A stretch of DNA of 30,257 nucleotides from Lachnospiraceae bacterium (GCA_017634255.1 JAGBNT010000075.1:1-30257); one strand, 5' to 3'; positions 1 through 8,295 are shown, numbered from the stretch's first letter. Made by a program: numbers and translations. The notes: a model not told the origin generated them from the sequence alone.

Positions 1-1
1 A

Positions 2-112
2 TCCAGCTTAGGAATAAATGATGAAAATATGATTATTTTCGATGGATCTGATAGAAAGCTCGTAGAGGGTATCAGGAGGCTTCCGTTGCTTCCCGAAAGG
101 AAATGCTCGTGA
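2..112 (+). CDS. C-terminal fragment of an upstream gene of unknown function (partial)
   Basis: A reading frame open from the window edge encodes 36 residues and stops with TGA at 110-112. It overlaps the ATG of the next gene (103) by 10 bases, which is typical of translational coupling within an operon. The fragment reads GINDENMIIFDGSDRKLVEG near its start and ends in a basic segment (LPERKCS). No family can be named from so little. Its placement suggests it is the previous gene of the polysaccharide operon. The frame could be open by chance, so confidence is moderate. Confidence 0.45.
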   Translation, partial: SSLGINDENMIIFDGSDRKLVEGIRRLPLLPERKCS

Positions 113-1530
113 GCGTGGTACCGCACGGATTGGATAAATCAATGGTAAACAGGGTTAGGGCAGCACTTTTTTTGTGGTATCCCTTTAAAGAAGCGTCAAA
201 GGTATTGATTGTTGGTGAAAACGAGGATGATTTAAGAGACATTCTTAATAAAAGGATAAGGGAACTGGATATCGTATCTGTGGAGGATATACCGGAAACA
301 GGAGAGTATGACCATATCGTCTGTACATATCTGCCGGAACGCGAAAAAAACCCATATGAAATAATACAAAGCAGTCGTGCCTGTCTTAAAGAGTCGGGCA
401 CTTTTATTTTTCCTATGAATAACAGGATTGGTATACGGTACTTCTGCGGAGACAGAGATCCTTATACAAATGCAGTATTTGATGGTGTGGAAAATTACAT
501 TCATGTAAATATGCATGAAAGTAATATATCCGGAAGAATGTATACTGCAAATGAAATGAAAAGATTCATTGAGAAAGCTGGATTTAAGAAAAGTCAGTTC
601 TTATCGGTATATTCCGGTCTTGAATACCCATTTCATATTATTTCTGAAAGATATATCCCCAATGAGGATATGGCAAACCGGATCATTCCAATGTATCACT
701 TTCCTTATTCAGTTTTTCTGGAGGAAGAGACGTTGTATCAGACCTTATCAGAAAACGGTCTTTTGCACAAAATGGCTAATGCATATCTAGTGGAATGTGG
801 AGCGGATGAAGCTGTGTTTAGTACTGCACAATATGTGACGTGCTCGCTGGAACGTAGTAAAGAAAATTCCATGATCACAATCATCAATCATGATGAGACG
901 GTTGTAAAGAGAGCTTTATTTAGCGAGGGAGAGAAACGTTTACTGGTATTAAAAGAGAATCATGAAAGTCTGAACAGGAGAGGTGTCAAGGCTGTTAACA
1001 TTGATGTTCACGGATTGACAGCGTCCATGCCGTATATGGAATATCCTACAGTTCAGAAGCATCTGCAGAGGCTTTTGGCGGAAGATAAGGAGAAGTATCT
1101 AAAGACACTTGACAGATTTATGGAGGAAATAGACAAATCTTCTATCATCTCAGGAACAGATGATATATATGGTCCCATTGCTGAAAAAGTATACATGGAT
1201 ATGGTGCCGTTGAATTGTCTATATGTTAATGGAGAATTTGTGTTCATCGATCAGGAGTTCGTATTAGAGAATTATCCAATTAACGTGGTAAAAGCAAGAG
1301 TTATGTTAACCTTTTTCTCAAAACATGATGAGCTAAGGTTTATAGAGGAAGAGCTATACGAACGATATGGACTTTTAGAAAGGAAGCCAGTGTACAGGGA
1401 AATGGAGCATGAGTTTTTACGGGAGCTTTGGAATGAAGAACAGTTAGGTACTTACCGTGGCAGATTGCAAAGGGATATTGCGATTACCAGACAAAATCGA
1501 AGGCGTATGAATTATCCATTTGGAGAATAA
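103..1530 (+). CDS. Methyltransferase-like two-domain protein of a polysaccharide operon
   Basis: A 475-residue protein. The N-terminal ~200 residues look like a Rossmann/SAM-methyltransferase fold: a beta strand plus turn (KVLIVGENEDDL, about residues 33-44), an acidic strand end (YDHIVCTYLPE), a helix SRACLKESGTFIFPMNN typical of the post-motif region, and a Y/F-rich segment. The usual glycine-rich motif I (GxGxG) is not clear, so SAM binding is uncertain. The C-terminal half (~250-475) is different. Its segment NCLYVNGEFVFIDQEF resembles the aspartate-containing active-site strand of kinase-like or aminoglycoside-phosphotransferase-like folds, but this is only a resemblance. No strong ribosome-binding site precedes the ATG; an AGGAGG at 74-79 is too far away. 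The gene is visibly A/T-richer than the genes after galE. It probably modifies a surface glycan or its lipid-linked precursor, by inference from galE and glf downstream. Confidence 0.6.
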   Translation: MLVSVVPHGLDKSMVNRVRAALFLWYPFKEASKVLIVGENEDDLRDILNKRIRELDIVSVEDIPETGEYDHIVCTYLPEREKNPYEIIQSSRACLKESGTFIFPMNNRIGIRYFCGDRDPYTNAVFDGVENYIHVNMHESNISGRMYTANEMKRFIEKAGFKKSQFLSVYSGLEYPFHIISERYIPNEDMANRIIPMYHFPYSVFLEEETLYQTLSENGLLHKMANAYLVECGADEAVFSTAQYVTCSLERSKENSMITIINHDETVVKRALFSEGEKRLLVLKENHESLNRRGVKAVNIDVHGLTASMPYMEYPTVQKHLQRLLAEDKEKYLKTLDRFMEEIDKSSIISGTDDIYGPIAEKVYMDMVPLNCLYVNGEFVFIDQEFVLENYPINVVKARVMLTFFSKHDELRFIEEELYERYGLLERKPVYREMEHEFLRELWNEEQLGTYRGRLQRDIAITRQNRRRMNYPFGE

Positions 1531-1544
1531 GGAGGATGTAAAAA

Positions 1545-2519
1545 ATGGCAATTTTAGTATGTGGGGGAGCCGGGTATATCGGCTCCCATATTAACAAGGA
1601 GCTATACAAGGAGGGATATGAAACAATCGTATATGACAGCCTCATTTATGGTCATAAGGAGGCTGTAAAGTGGGGGAAGTTTGTTCAGGGCGACCTGGCA
1701 GATATGCAAAAGCTTGAACAGGTTTTTAAGGAGAACGATATTGAGGCTGTATTTCATTTTGCCGCATTCGCCTATGTGGGGGAATCTGTAAAAGAACCTG
1801 AAAAGTATTATTACAATAATGTGGCAAATACCCTAAACCTTTTGCATGTCATGAGAGAACACGGCTGCAATAAGATTATTTTTTCATCTACCTGTGCCAC
1901 CTATGGGGAACCTGAAAGCATCCCAATTACCGAGGACATGCCACAACACCCGATCAATCCATATGGAGCAACAAAGCTTATGGTTGAGAGGATATTCAAG
2001 GATTATCACGAAGCCTATGGATTGGAATATGCTGTACTTCGCTATTTTAATGCTGCCGGGGCTGACCCTGATGGTCAGATAGGAGAAAGTCATGATCCTG
2101 AAACACATATTATACCGTTGGTGCTCGATGCAGCAGGAGGGCAGAGACAGGATATAAAAGTATTCGGTACCGATTACGATACCCCCGACGGAAGCTGTGT
2201 CAGAGATTACATCCATGTAACAGATCTGGCGAGTGCACATCTGCTTGCGCTTCACCATCTGGAAAAAGGGAAAGGGAGTGATTTCTTTAACCTTGGAAAT
2301 GCAAGAGGAACCTCAGTGCTGGAAGTGATCGATTCTGTGCGTCGTGTGACAGGAAAGGAATTTAAGGTTGTGCATTCTGAAAGAAGGGCGGGGGACCCGG
2401 CAAAGCTTGTAGGGAGTTCAGACAAGGCGGTGAAGATACTTGGATGGAAGCCTCAGTATGCGGATATAGATATTATCGTGGAACATGCCTGGAAATGGCA
2501 TGAGAAAAAGGAGTATTGA
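1545..2519 (+). CDS. galE: UDP-glucose 4-epimerase
   Basis: A 324-residue short-chain dehydrogenase/reductase of normal length for GalE, which interconverts UDP-glucose and UDP-galactose with bound NAD in the cytoplasm. Seen directly: the N-terminal NAD-binding motif GGAGYIGSH (GxxGxxG at residues 7-13), the SSTCATYG strand with catalytic Ser/Thr at about 114-116, and YGATK giving the Tyr140/Lys144 catalytic pair. The segment VLRYFNAAGADPDGQIGE is characteristic of GalE. The start follows an AGGAGG site (1531-1536) with good spacing, 14 bases after the previous stop. With glf immediately downstream it would supply UDP-galactopyranose for conversion to the furanose form. High confidence. Confidence 0.95.
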   Translation: MAILVCGGAGYIGSHINKELYKEGYETIVYDSLIYGHKEAVKWGKFVQGDLADMQKLEQVFKENDIEAVFHFAAFAYVGESVKEPEKYYYNNVANTLNLLHVMREHGCNKIIFSSTCATYGEPESIPITEDMPQHPINPYGATKLMVERIFKDYHEAYGLEYAVLRYFNAAGADPDGQIGESHDPETHIIPLVLDAAGGQRQDIKVFGTDYDTPDGSCVRDYIHVTDLASAHLLALHHLEKGKGSDFFNLGNARGTSVLEVIDSVRRVTGKEFKVVHSERRAGDPAKLVGSSDKAVKILGWKPQYADIDIIVEHAWKWHEKKEY

Positions 2520-2522
2520 CTT

Positions 2523-3638
2523 ATGTATGATTATCTGATTGTAGGCGCCGGTTTATACGGCGCTATTTTTGCGCAACAAATGAAGGAAAGGGGATATAGG
2601 TGTCTGGTAATTGACAGACGAAATCATATAGCCGGAAACATTTATTCTGAAGAGATGCACGGAATACAGGTACACATATACGGACCGCATATTTTCCATA
2701 CAGATTTGGAGAATGTGTGGGAATATGTGAACCGCTTCACATCTTTTAATCATTTCATATATTCTCCTGTGGCGAACTATAAGGGTGAGCTATATAACCT
2801 TCCCTTTAATATGAATACCTTTGCAAAAATGTGGGGAATAGTCACTCCCGATGAAGCGAGGGAGAAAATCAGTGAACAGATTAAGGCAGCCGGAATTACC
2901 GAGCCGGGGAATCTTGAGGAACAGGCAATATCGCTTGTTGGAACGGATATATACGAGAAGCTGATAAAGGGATATACACAGAAGCAGTGGGGAAGACCAT
3001 GTACAGAGCTGCCGGCATTTATCATCAAGCGACTTCCGGTCAGGTTTATTTTTGATAACAACTATTTTAATCACCCTCATCAGGGGATACCTGTTGGAGG
3101 ATATACAGCTTTTGTGGAGAAGCTCCTTGAAGGAACAGAAATCAGGCTGGGAGTAGATTACCTTAAGAACCGCGAAGAGTATGAGAAGCTGGCAAAAAAG
3201 GTAGTCTATACGGGTCCTGTCGATGAATATTTCGGTTATGAATACGGTGCCTTGGAATACAGGAGCCTCAGATTCGAAACGGAAACATTAAATATAGGGA
3301 ATTATCAGGGAATAGCCGGCATGAATTTTACGGATGCCGAAACCCCTTATACAAGGATCATTGAACATAAGCATTTTGAATTTGGCAAAGGGGATCCTGA
3401 TAAGACAGTTATAACACGGGAGTATTCCTGTGAATGGAAACAGGGGGATGAACCTTATTACCCGGTAAATGACGAAAGGAATATGGATCTTTATCGAAAA
3501 TATGAAAAGAGGGCAGAGAGTGAGCCTAATGTTTTGTTTGGCGGGAGACTTGGCACATACAGGTATATGGATATGGACAAGATCGTAGCAGAGGCACTCA
3601 AAGCCTCGGAGAAGGAGGGGAAACAATATAATGACTAA
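2523..3638 (+). CDS. glf: UDP-galactopyranose mutase
   Basis: A 371-residue flavoprotein of typical Glf length. It converts UDP-galactopyranose to UDP-galactofuranose, the donor for galactofuranose-containing surface polysaccharides. The N-terminus DYLIVGAGLYGAIFAQQ is the FAD-binding GxGxxG motif (residues 8-13). It is followed by the RRNHIAGNIYSE segment, the GPHIFHTD motif, and the YTQKQWGRP and LPVRFIFDNNYF segments diagnostic of the family. The gene starts three bases after the galE stop, with an AAGGAG site inside the end of galE, so the two are translationally linked. The epimerase and mutase act in sequence on the same nucleotide sugar. The 3' end overlaps the next gene by 8 bases. 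Confidence 0.95.
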   Translation: MYDYLIVGAGLYGAIFAQQMKERGYRCLVIDRRNHIAGNIYSEEMHGIQVHIYGPHIFHTDLENVWEYVNRFTSFNHFIYSPVANYKGELYNLPFNMNTFAKMWGIVTPDEAREKISEQIKAAGITEPGNLEEQAISLVGTDIYEKLIKGYTQKQWGRPCTELPAFIIKRLPVRFIFDNNYFNHPHQGIPVGGYTAFVEKLLEGTEIRLGVDYLKNREEYEKLAKKVVYTGPVDEYFGYEYGALEYRSLRFETETLNIGNYQGIAGMNFTDAETPYTRIIEHKHFEFGKGDPDKTVITREYSCEWKQGDEPYYPVNDERNMDLYRKYEKRAESEPNVLFGGRLGTYRYMDMDKIVAEALKASEKEGKQYND

Positions 3639-6021
3639 ACCTCAAAAGATAAAACTCTTTGCTTCAGGCAGGCTGTGCCTGTTTGGTGAGCACAGTGACT
3701 GGGCTGGACAGGCCAGGGCAATGAATGCGGAGGTGGAGCCGGGGCGAGCCATAGTGACGGGCATAGAACAGGGAATCTACGCAGAGGCATACAGGAGTGA
3801 AAACTTTGTTCTCATAGACAAGGTGAGCGGTATTGGAGAAAATTCCTTTTCCTGCCAGATGAACAGGGAAAAGCTCAAGGAGGCGGCTCATCAGGGAGGA
3901 TATTATAGCTATGTCTGTGGTGTAGCTTCGTATATGTGTGAATGGTACAGGGTCGGGGGCATCACTGTTGAGATTTACGATCAGGATCTTCCGATCCAGA
4001 GCGGGCTGTCTTCAAGCGCGGCAGTATGTGTGCTCATTGCCCGGGCATTCAACCAGTTATATGATCTTCACCTCAATACAGAGGGGATAATGAATATAGC
4101 GTACTGGGGAGAGCAGCGTACCCCTTCGAGATGTGGAAGACTGGATCAGGCATGCGCTTACGGTGTTGCTCCGGTCGCAATGACCTTTGATGGGCATGAG
4201 GTTGACGTTGAAAGGATACCGGTAAGGGCTAACCTGTATTATGTTTTTGCGGATCTGATGGCTGGAAAAGATACAGTTAGGATACTTGCCGACCTGAACA
4301 GGGGATTTCCCTTTGCCTCGAATGATATGGAGAAGAGGGAGCATGAGGCTCTCGGCAAAGATAATCTGGAAATTACGGAGCGGGCTATGAAGTATATTTC
4401 TTCAGGTGATGCAGAAAAGCTTGGAGAACTTATGGTAGCGGCGCAAGATCTTTTTGACAGAAAGGTTGCGCCCATGTGCCCTCAGGAGCTTACTTCTCCG
4501 GTACTCCATGAGACATTAAAGGATCCCGAGATACAGAAGTATACCTATGGAGGAAAGGGAGTAGGATCACAGGGAGACGGTACTGTTCAGTTCCTTTCAA
4601 AAAATGAAGAGTGTCAGCAGAAGCTTTTTGACTATCTTACAGAGACTAAGGGAATGACTGCCTATAAACTGACTCTGAGACCTAATTCCACTGTCAAAAA
4701 GGCTATAATTCCTGTTGCAGGCTTTGGAACCAGACTATATCCGGCTACCCGAGGGATAAGGAAAGAGTTTTGCCCTGTTTTGGACAGGGATGGACTTATG
4801 AAACCTGTGATCCTTGTTCTTTTGGAGGAGCTGGATGAAGCGGGAATTGAGGAGATCTGCTTTATCATTAATCCTGAGGAGAGGAGGTTCTATGAGGATT
4901 TCTTTAAAAAACCCCTGGCCCTGGAACACTATGAAAATCTAGCTGAAGAGATGAAGCAGTATGAGGAAAAATTTCGACGGATATCAGATAAAGTCAGGTT
5001 TGTATTGCAGACAGAACAGAAGGGATTCGGACACGCGGTCTATCAGGCGAGGGATTTCGCAGGAGACGATCCGGTGATGCTCCTTTTGGGCGATACTATA
5101 TATATCAGCAATACGGATGTTCCATGTACAAAGCAGCTGATGCAGGCTTTTGATACTTATGGGAAACCTATAGTAGCCGTGCATGAGGTTCCGCTTTCAG
5201 ATGTCTCCAGTTACGGTATCTTTGCCGGTGCGTGGGAGGATCAGGGAAGAACGGTCATGAATCTTGACAGGATAGAGGAAAAGCCCTCACCTCAATACGC
5301 AGAGGACTATCTTGGAATGAAAAAGGGAAGCGGCAATAAAAGAAGCTATATGGCGGCATTCGGTATCTACATCCTTACTAAGGATGTTTTTTCAGAACTT
5401 GCTGCAATGTGTCGGGAGAACGAGGAAAGCAGATCAAAGGATGAGGTGGAGCTAACGGTCGCGCTGTCGCACGTGATGCGCTCCTCGGGGATGTTGGCGT
5501 TTCTGCCGAACGGTGAGTCTTTCGACATGGGAAATGTCAGGGCATATCAGGAAACGTTCTGTTATTACGCAGAGAGGAATGGAGACAGAAAAAAGGAGCC
5601 CAAGCCATATCATATAGGCTATGTAGCTGGTGCGTTCGATATGTTCCACATCGGTCATCTTAATCTTCTGCGCAGAGCGAAGGAAAGATGCGATCATCTG
5701 ATCGTGGGTGTGATCTCAGATGAGAGGATGTATGAACTGAAGAAAAAGTATCCCATAATCCCTTGCAATGAAAGGATGCAGGTCGTAAGAGGATGCAGAT
5801 ATGCAGATCAGGTGGAGGAGCTGCCCTTTGGTGATGCCGGGATCATGGATGCATATAACAGGTTTCATTTTGACTGTATGTTCTCCGGAGATGATCACGC
5901 CACGGATCCCGGATGGCTTGCCGAGAGGGAGAGACTGCAGGAGGTCGGATCTGATATCCAGTTCGTATCGTACACGAAGGAGACAAGTTCGAGCATGATC
6001 AGGGAGAAGATGTCCAGATAG
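3631..6021 (+). CDS. Three-domain fusion: GHMP sugar kinase, hexose-1-phosphate nucleotidyltransferase, cytidylyltransferase
   Basis: A 796-residue cytoplasmic protein with three enzyme domains. Residues 1-~345 are a galactokinase-like GHMP kinase: GRLCLFGEHSDWAG (13-26; galactokinases have a similar GRxNxIGEHxDY), the ATP loop LPIQSGLSSSAA (120-131), and motif 3 GGKGVGSQGDG (307-317). Residues ~356-640 are a GalU-type nucleotidyltransferase: IPVAGFGTRLYPATRGIRKE (360-379), LLLGDTI (~484-490), and an EEKP segment. Residues ~660-796 are a glycerol-3-phosphate cytidylyltransferase-like domain: GAFDMFHIGH (667-676), the NERMQVVRGCRYADQV segment (713-728) and TSSSMIR (785-791). The ATG overlaps the 3' end of glf. 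Inference: the first two domains could turn a free hexose into a UDP-sugar, and the third could make a CDP-activated polyol or amino alcohol. Substrates cannot be read from the sequence. Confidence 0.85.
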   Translation: MTKPQKIKLFASGRLCLFGEHSDWAGQARAMNAEVEPGRAIVTGIEQGIYAEAYRSENFVLIDKVSGIGENSFSCQMNREKLKEAAHQGGYYSYVCGVASYMCEWYRVGGITVEIYDQDLPIQSGLSSSAAVCVLIARAFNQLYDLHLNTEGIMNIAYWGEQRTPSRCGRLDQACAYGVAPVAMTFDGHEVDVERIPVRANLYYVFADLMAGKDTVRILADLNRGFPFASNDMEKREHEALGKDNLEITERAMKYISSGDAEKLGELMVAAQDLFDRKVAPMCPQELTSPVLHETLKDPEIQKYTYGGKGVGSQGDGTVQFLSKNEECQQKLFDYLTETKGMTAYKLTLRPNSTVKKAIIPVAGFGTRLYPATRGIRKEFCPVLDRDGLMKPVILVLLEELDEAGIEEICFIINPEERRFYEDFFKKPLALEHYENLAEEMKQYEEKFRRISDKVRFVLQTEQKGFGHAVYQARDFAGDDPVMLLLGDTIYISNTDVPCTKQLMQAFDTYGKPIVAVHEVPLSDVSSYGIFAGAWEDQGRTVMNLDRIEEKPSPQYAEDYLGMKKGSGNKRSYMAAFGIYILTKDVFSELAAMCRENEESRSKDEVELTVALSHVMRSSGMLAFLPNGESFDMGNVRAYQETFCYYAERNGDRKKEPKPYHIGYVAGAFDMFHIGHLNLLRRAKERCDHLIVGVISDERMYELKKKYPIIPCNERMQVVRGCRYADQVEELPFGDAGIMDAYNRFHFDCMFSGDDHATDPGWLAERERLQEVGSDIQFVSYTKETSSSMIREKMSR

Positions 6022-6045
6022 TGGTTTTTATAGGATTAAGAGCAT

Positions 6046-7365
6046 ATGGCAAGGATAGGAAAGAATATATATCAACGTAAGGACGGAAGGTACGAGGGAA
6101 GGTACATCACCGGGCGGGATGAGAACGGCAAGTCAAAGTATGCCTATGTATACGGGAAGACAAGCCATGAGGTGGAAGCAAGGCTGATGGAGATAAGGAG
6201 CGGGCTGGAGGCTGACCGAATGCAGGGAAAGACTACATTTGCGCAAATCGCCAGGAAATGGCTCGACAGCAGGAGAGAGAAGCTTTCAGAGGCTTCTGTG
6301 GATCGGTACGGGTACCTTTTGGATAAGTACGTTATTCCGGAATTTGGCGGCAAAGACGTTGAAGCAGTGACAATGGTGCAGGTATCAACCTATGTCAATG
6401 AGCTTTCAGATAAGGGAAAGTACGGGGATGCTGCCATAAGGGGCTCTATCGTAAGGAGACTCCTCAGTATCACCGGGAGTGTACTCGCATTTGCCCAAGA
6501 CGGGATAGGCGGTATGCCTGCAAGGAACAGCGAGCGCTTTGAAAAACATTCCTACGAACCCTTGTCCGATGACGAGCTTAGGAGGCTTATAGCCTGTACA
6601 AGGTATAACAGGAACGAGGAAATGCTTGGGGTAATGCTCTCCCTTTTTACCGGGATTGGAACTGGAGAGATATGCGCCCTGTCCTGGGATGATTTTGATA
6701 TCGGCCGCAGGGAGATATCTATATCCCACACGCTTTACCGTATCAGGAATAATGCCGAGGGCAAGGAAGAGGGTGGTAACAGGAACAGAACGAGACTGTC
6801 GGTTATGAATGTTCGAAGATCGTCTGTAAGGAGTGTTCAGTATCCGGAAGAGCTGGATAACTATGTAAGGGATTTTTACAAAAAGGGATGTGTGTTTCTT
6901 ACAGGGGAAAGGGACAGGTATTTAGAGCAGCGCACTTTCTGTAATCATCTGGAAAATGCGTTCAGGCTTTATGCTCTTTCGGGAGTCACCATTGCAAGGA
7001 TTAAGAAGACGTATGAGGAGGGGCTTGCGGATATCCGGTATCTTTCGGATCCATTCTACATGAAGGGTGATGGAGCCAAGGTTCAGATACAGGCAAGAGT
7101 AGATGAGAAATGGCTGGTGAAGGAAATGGAGAACGATCTGCTGCCTCTCAGGATGATTCTCGGGTTTAGCAGCTCTGAAATGGGTATCATGATGGGGATT
7201 TCAAAGGAGGAATATGAGGCGATTGAGGCAGGAGAGGTCGTAATGGGCTGGGATATGTTTCTATCCCTCCTTTTCCTTTTTAAGTATAATAGTAAAACAG
7301 AGAGCGTTGTGGATGCTCTGGGGCTGTATCCGAATGCGCTCCGGGAGCGGATAGAGAGCGTATAG
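6046..7365 (+). CDS. Degenerate tyrosine-recombinase-like protein with C-terminal helix-turn-helix
   Basis: A 439-residue protein. The N-terminus (KNIYQRKDGRYEGRYITGRD) is the small AP2-like arm-binding domain of Tn916/phage-type integrases. Residues ~60-150 are the SAM-like core-binding domain (TTFAQIARKWLD...). A catalytic-domain start (YEPLSDDELRRLI, ~171) follows. The place where active enzymes have TG-L-R-x-GE reads TGIGTGE (202-208), so the first catalytic Arg is Gly205. No HxLRH box and no terminal LGH...Y motif are visible. Instead residues ~364-439 (LPLRMILGFSSSEMGIMMGI...) resemble an XRE-type helix-turn-helix. The ATG lies 24 bases after the kinase fusion with only a weak AGGATT site, so it is probably in the same transcript. 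It is likely a DNA-binding regulator derived from an integrase rather than a working recombinase. Confidence 0.75.
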   Translation: MARIGKNIYQRKDGRYEGRYITGRDENGKSKYAYVYGKTSHEVEARLMEIRSGLEADRMQGKTTFAQIARKWLDSRREKLSEASVDRYGYLLDKYVIPEFGGKDVEAVTMVQVSTYVNELSDKGKYGDAAIRGSIVRRLLSITGSVLAFAQDGIGGMPARNSERFEKHSYEPLSDDELRRLIACTRYNRNEEMLGVMLSLFTGIGTGEICALSWDDFDIGRREISISHTLYRIRNNAEGKEEGGNRNRTRLSVMNVRRSSVRSVQYPEELDNYVRDFYKKGCVFLTGERDRYLEQRTFCNHLENAFRLYALSGVTIARIKKTYEEGLADIRYLSDPFYMKGDGAKVQIQARVDEKWLVKEMENDLLPLRMILGFSSSEMGIMMGISKEEYEAIEAGEVVMGWDMFLSLLFLFKYNSKTESVVDALGLYPNALRERIESV

Positions 7366-7366
7366 C

Positions 7367-7675
7367 ATGCATGAATTGGAGGCAATGGACAGGGATCAGC
7401 TCATTCAGAAGCTCACAGGGTCGCTTCCTGAGATACGAAGTGCTCTGGGACTTTCCCTTGAGGATTTAGAGAGGATGACGGGAATTGGAGCGAAGAGGCT
7501 GTCTGCCTTTGAAGAGAAACGCCAGATACCCAGGTGGAGCGAGTATCTGGCGATAGTCTTTGTATTATGGTCTAATGAGAAAAGCCGTAAGCTTCTAGAA
7601 GCTTCTGGTCTCTTTCCGATTGAGCTTAAAAAAGCTTTTTCAATGAATAGAAATGCTCACGAGACTACAGTGTGA
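7367..7675 (+). CDS. Small helix-turn-helix protein related to the C-terminus of the preceding gene
   Basis: A 102-residue protein starting one base after the stop of the integrase-like gene, so it is translationally coupled. Its core (LPEIRSALGLSLEDLERMTGIGAKRLSAFEE...) has the pattern of a four- to five-helix XRE/Cro-like DNA-binding domain. It aligns by eye with residues ~364-439 of the preceding protein: LPxxRxxLG(L/F)S, then MxGI, then A(F/I)E, then an aromatic-rich helix, then xxALG/ASGL(Y/F)P. The shared ending (GLFPIELKKAF versus GLYPNALRERI) supports common descent. An internal Met at 7385 after GGAGG has too short a spacing to be preferred. It probably works with the upstream protein as a regulator. 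The operon ends here against a convergent gene. Confidence 0.65.
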   Translation: MHELEAMDRDQLIQKLTGSLPEIRSALGLSLEDLERMTGIGAKRLSAFEEKRQIPRWSEYLAIVFVLWSNEKSRKLLEASGLFPIELKKAFSMNRNAHETTV

Positions 7676-7680
7676 GTATA

Positions 7681-7998
7681 TCATCCCTTCGCCTGCTTCT
7701 TTAGGGTTGTCAGCACCCTGCCCCTGGGATCCTTTATCAGCAGATTGACTATCCAGATCACAAGCGCAAGTGCTATAACCGAAAAGCCGAGGAATGTATC
7801 GTTTAGCATATCCTGGGGACTCGGTGAAAAGTATTGTGCTCCAAGCTCAGCGTATTCGAATATGGCATCTGCGAGCCACATTATCGAAGCTCCCCAGAAC
7901 AGGAAACAAAGTATCCCGAGCCTCATTGAATCATCCTTCCTTGAATACCATGCTGCCGTAGCGATAACTGCAGCAAATACGGTTATCAAAAGGGTCAT
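7681..7998 (-). CDS. Small membrane protein of unknown function (third gene of the cassette)
   Basis: A 105-residue protein with three predicted membrane segments: MTLLITVFAAVIATAAW at the N-terminus, LGILCFLFWGASIMWLADAIF in the middle, and a segment beginning FLGFSVIALALVIWIVNLLI near the C-terminus, followed by a basic cytoplasmic tail (KDPRGRVLTTLKKQAKG). The ATG lies just beyond the stop of the preceding gene with an AAGGAGG site inside that gene, so the two are co-translated. I recall similar proteins next to the same partner in other Clostridia, but this is memory and not checked. No enzymatic motif is seen. It is convergent with the polysaccharide operon, only five bases from its last stop. 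Confidence 0.7.
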   Translation of the reverse strand: MTLLITVFAAVIATAAWYSRKDDSMRLGILCFLFWGASIMWLADAIFEYAELGAQYFSPSPQDMLNDTFLGFSVIALALVIWIVNLLIKDPRGRVLTTLKKQAKG

Positions 7999-8001
7999 GA
8001 C

Positions 8002-8280
8002 TCAAACCTCCTTTGCAGAAGCTGCTCTCTTTACGATATGATCAGCCACAACACATACTACACCCCAGACAGCCGTGATAAGAACTGCCATCGTAACGCC
8101 GACTGAAGCCATTTCACGAAGCATCTCCATCGCGTCATTCGGATCGAGCATAGCCGTAAGGAACGGGAAATAGGGCACTACCTCGCCGTGCCAGATGTGC
8201 TCAAATGCGAGAAGGATAACTCCTCCCCATAACATCCATGTAAGCCACTTTAATTTTGCCGAAAAAGGTATTTTTGCCAC
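8002..8280 (-). CDS. Small membrane protein of unknown function (second gene of the cassette)
   Basis: A 92-residue protein starting with GTG at 8278-8280. It has one hydrophobic segment near residues 12-27 (LTWMLWGGVILLAFEH) and another at ~60-80 (VGVTMAVLITAVWGVVCVV), with a charged loop between. The conserved-looking stretch FEHIWHGEVVPYFPFLTAML has two histidines and a glutamate near the membrane boundary that could bind a ligand or metal; this is inference. The ribosome-binding site is weak (GGGAACACG before GTG), which suggests translation depends on the small ORF 15 bases upstream. It is followed by the third gene with an overlapping ribosome-binding site. No known family name can be given. 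Confidence 0.7.
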   Translation of the reverse strand: MAKIPFSAKLKWLTWMLWGGVILLAFEHIWHGEVVPYFPFLTAMLDPNDAMEMLREMASVGVTMAVLITAVWGVVCVVADHIVKRAASAKEV

Positions 8281-8295
8281 CGTGTTCCCGGACTC

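Noticed and set aside
7589..7604. Perfect 16-bp palindrome AAGCTTCTAGAAGCTT
   Set aside because: It lies within the coding sequence of the small HTH gene, built from two Leu/Glu-type codon stretches; no sign of a regulatory role.
6046..7675. Possible integrated mobile element bounded by att sites
   Set aside because: No direct repeats flanking this pair, no tRNA target, no excisionase or cargo; the genes sit in line with the polysaccharide operon.
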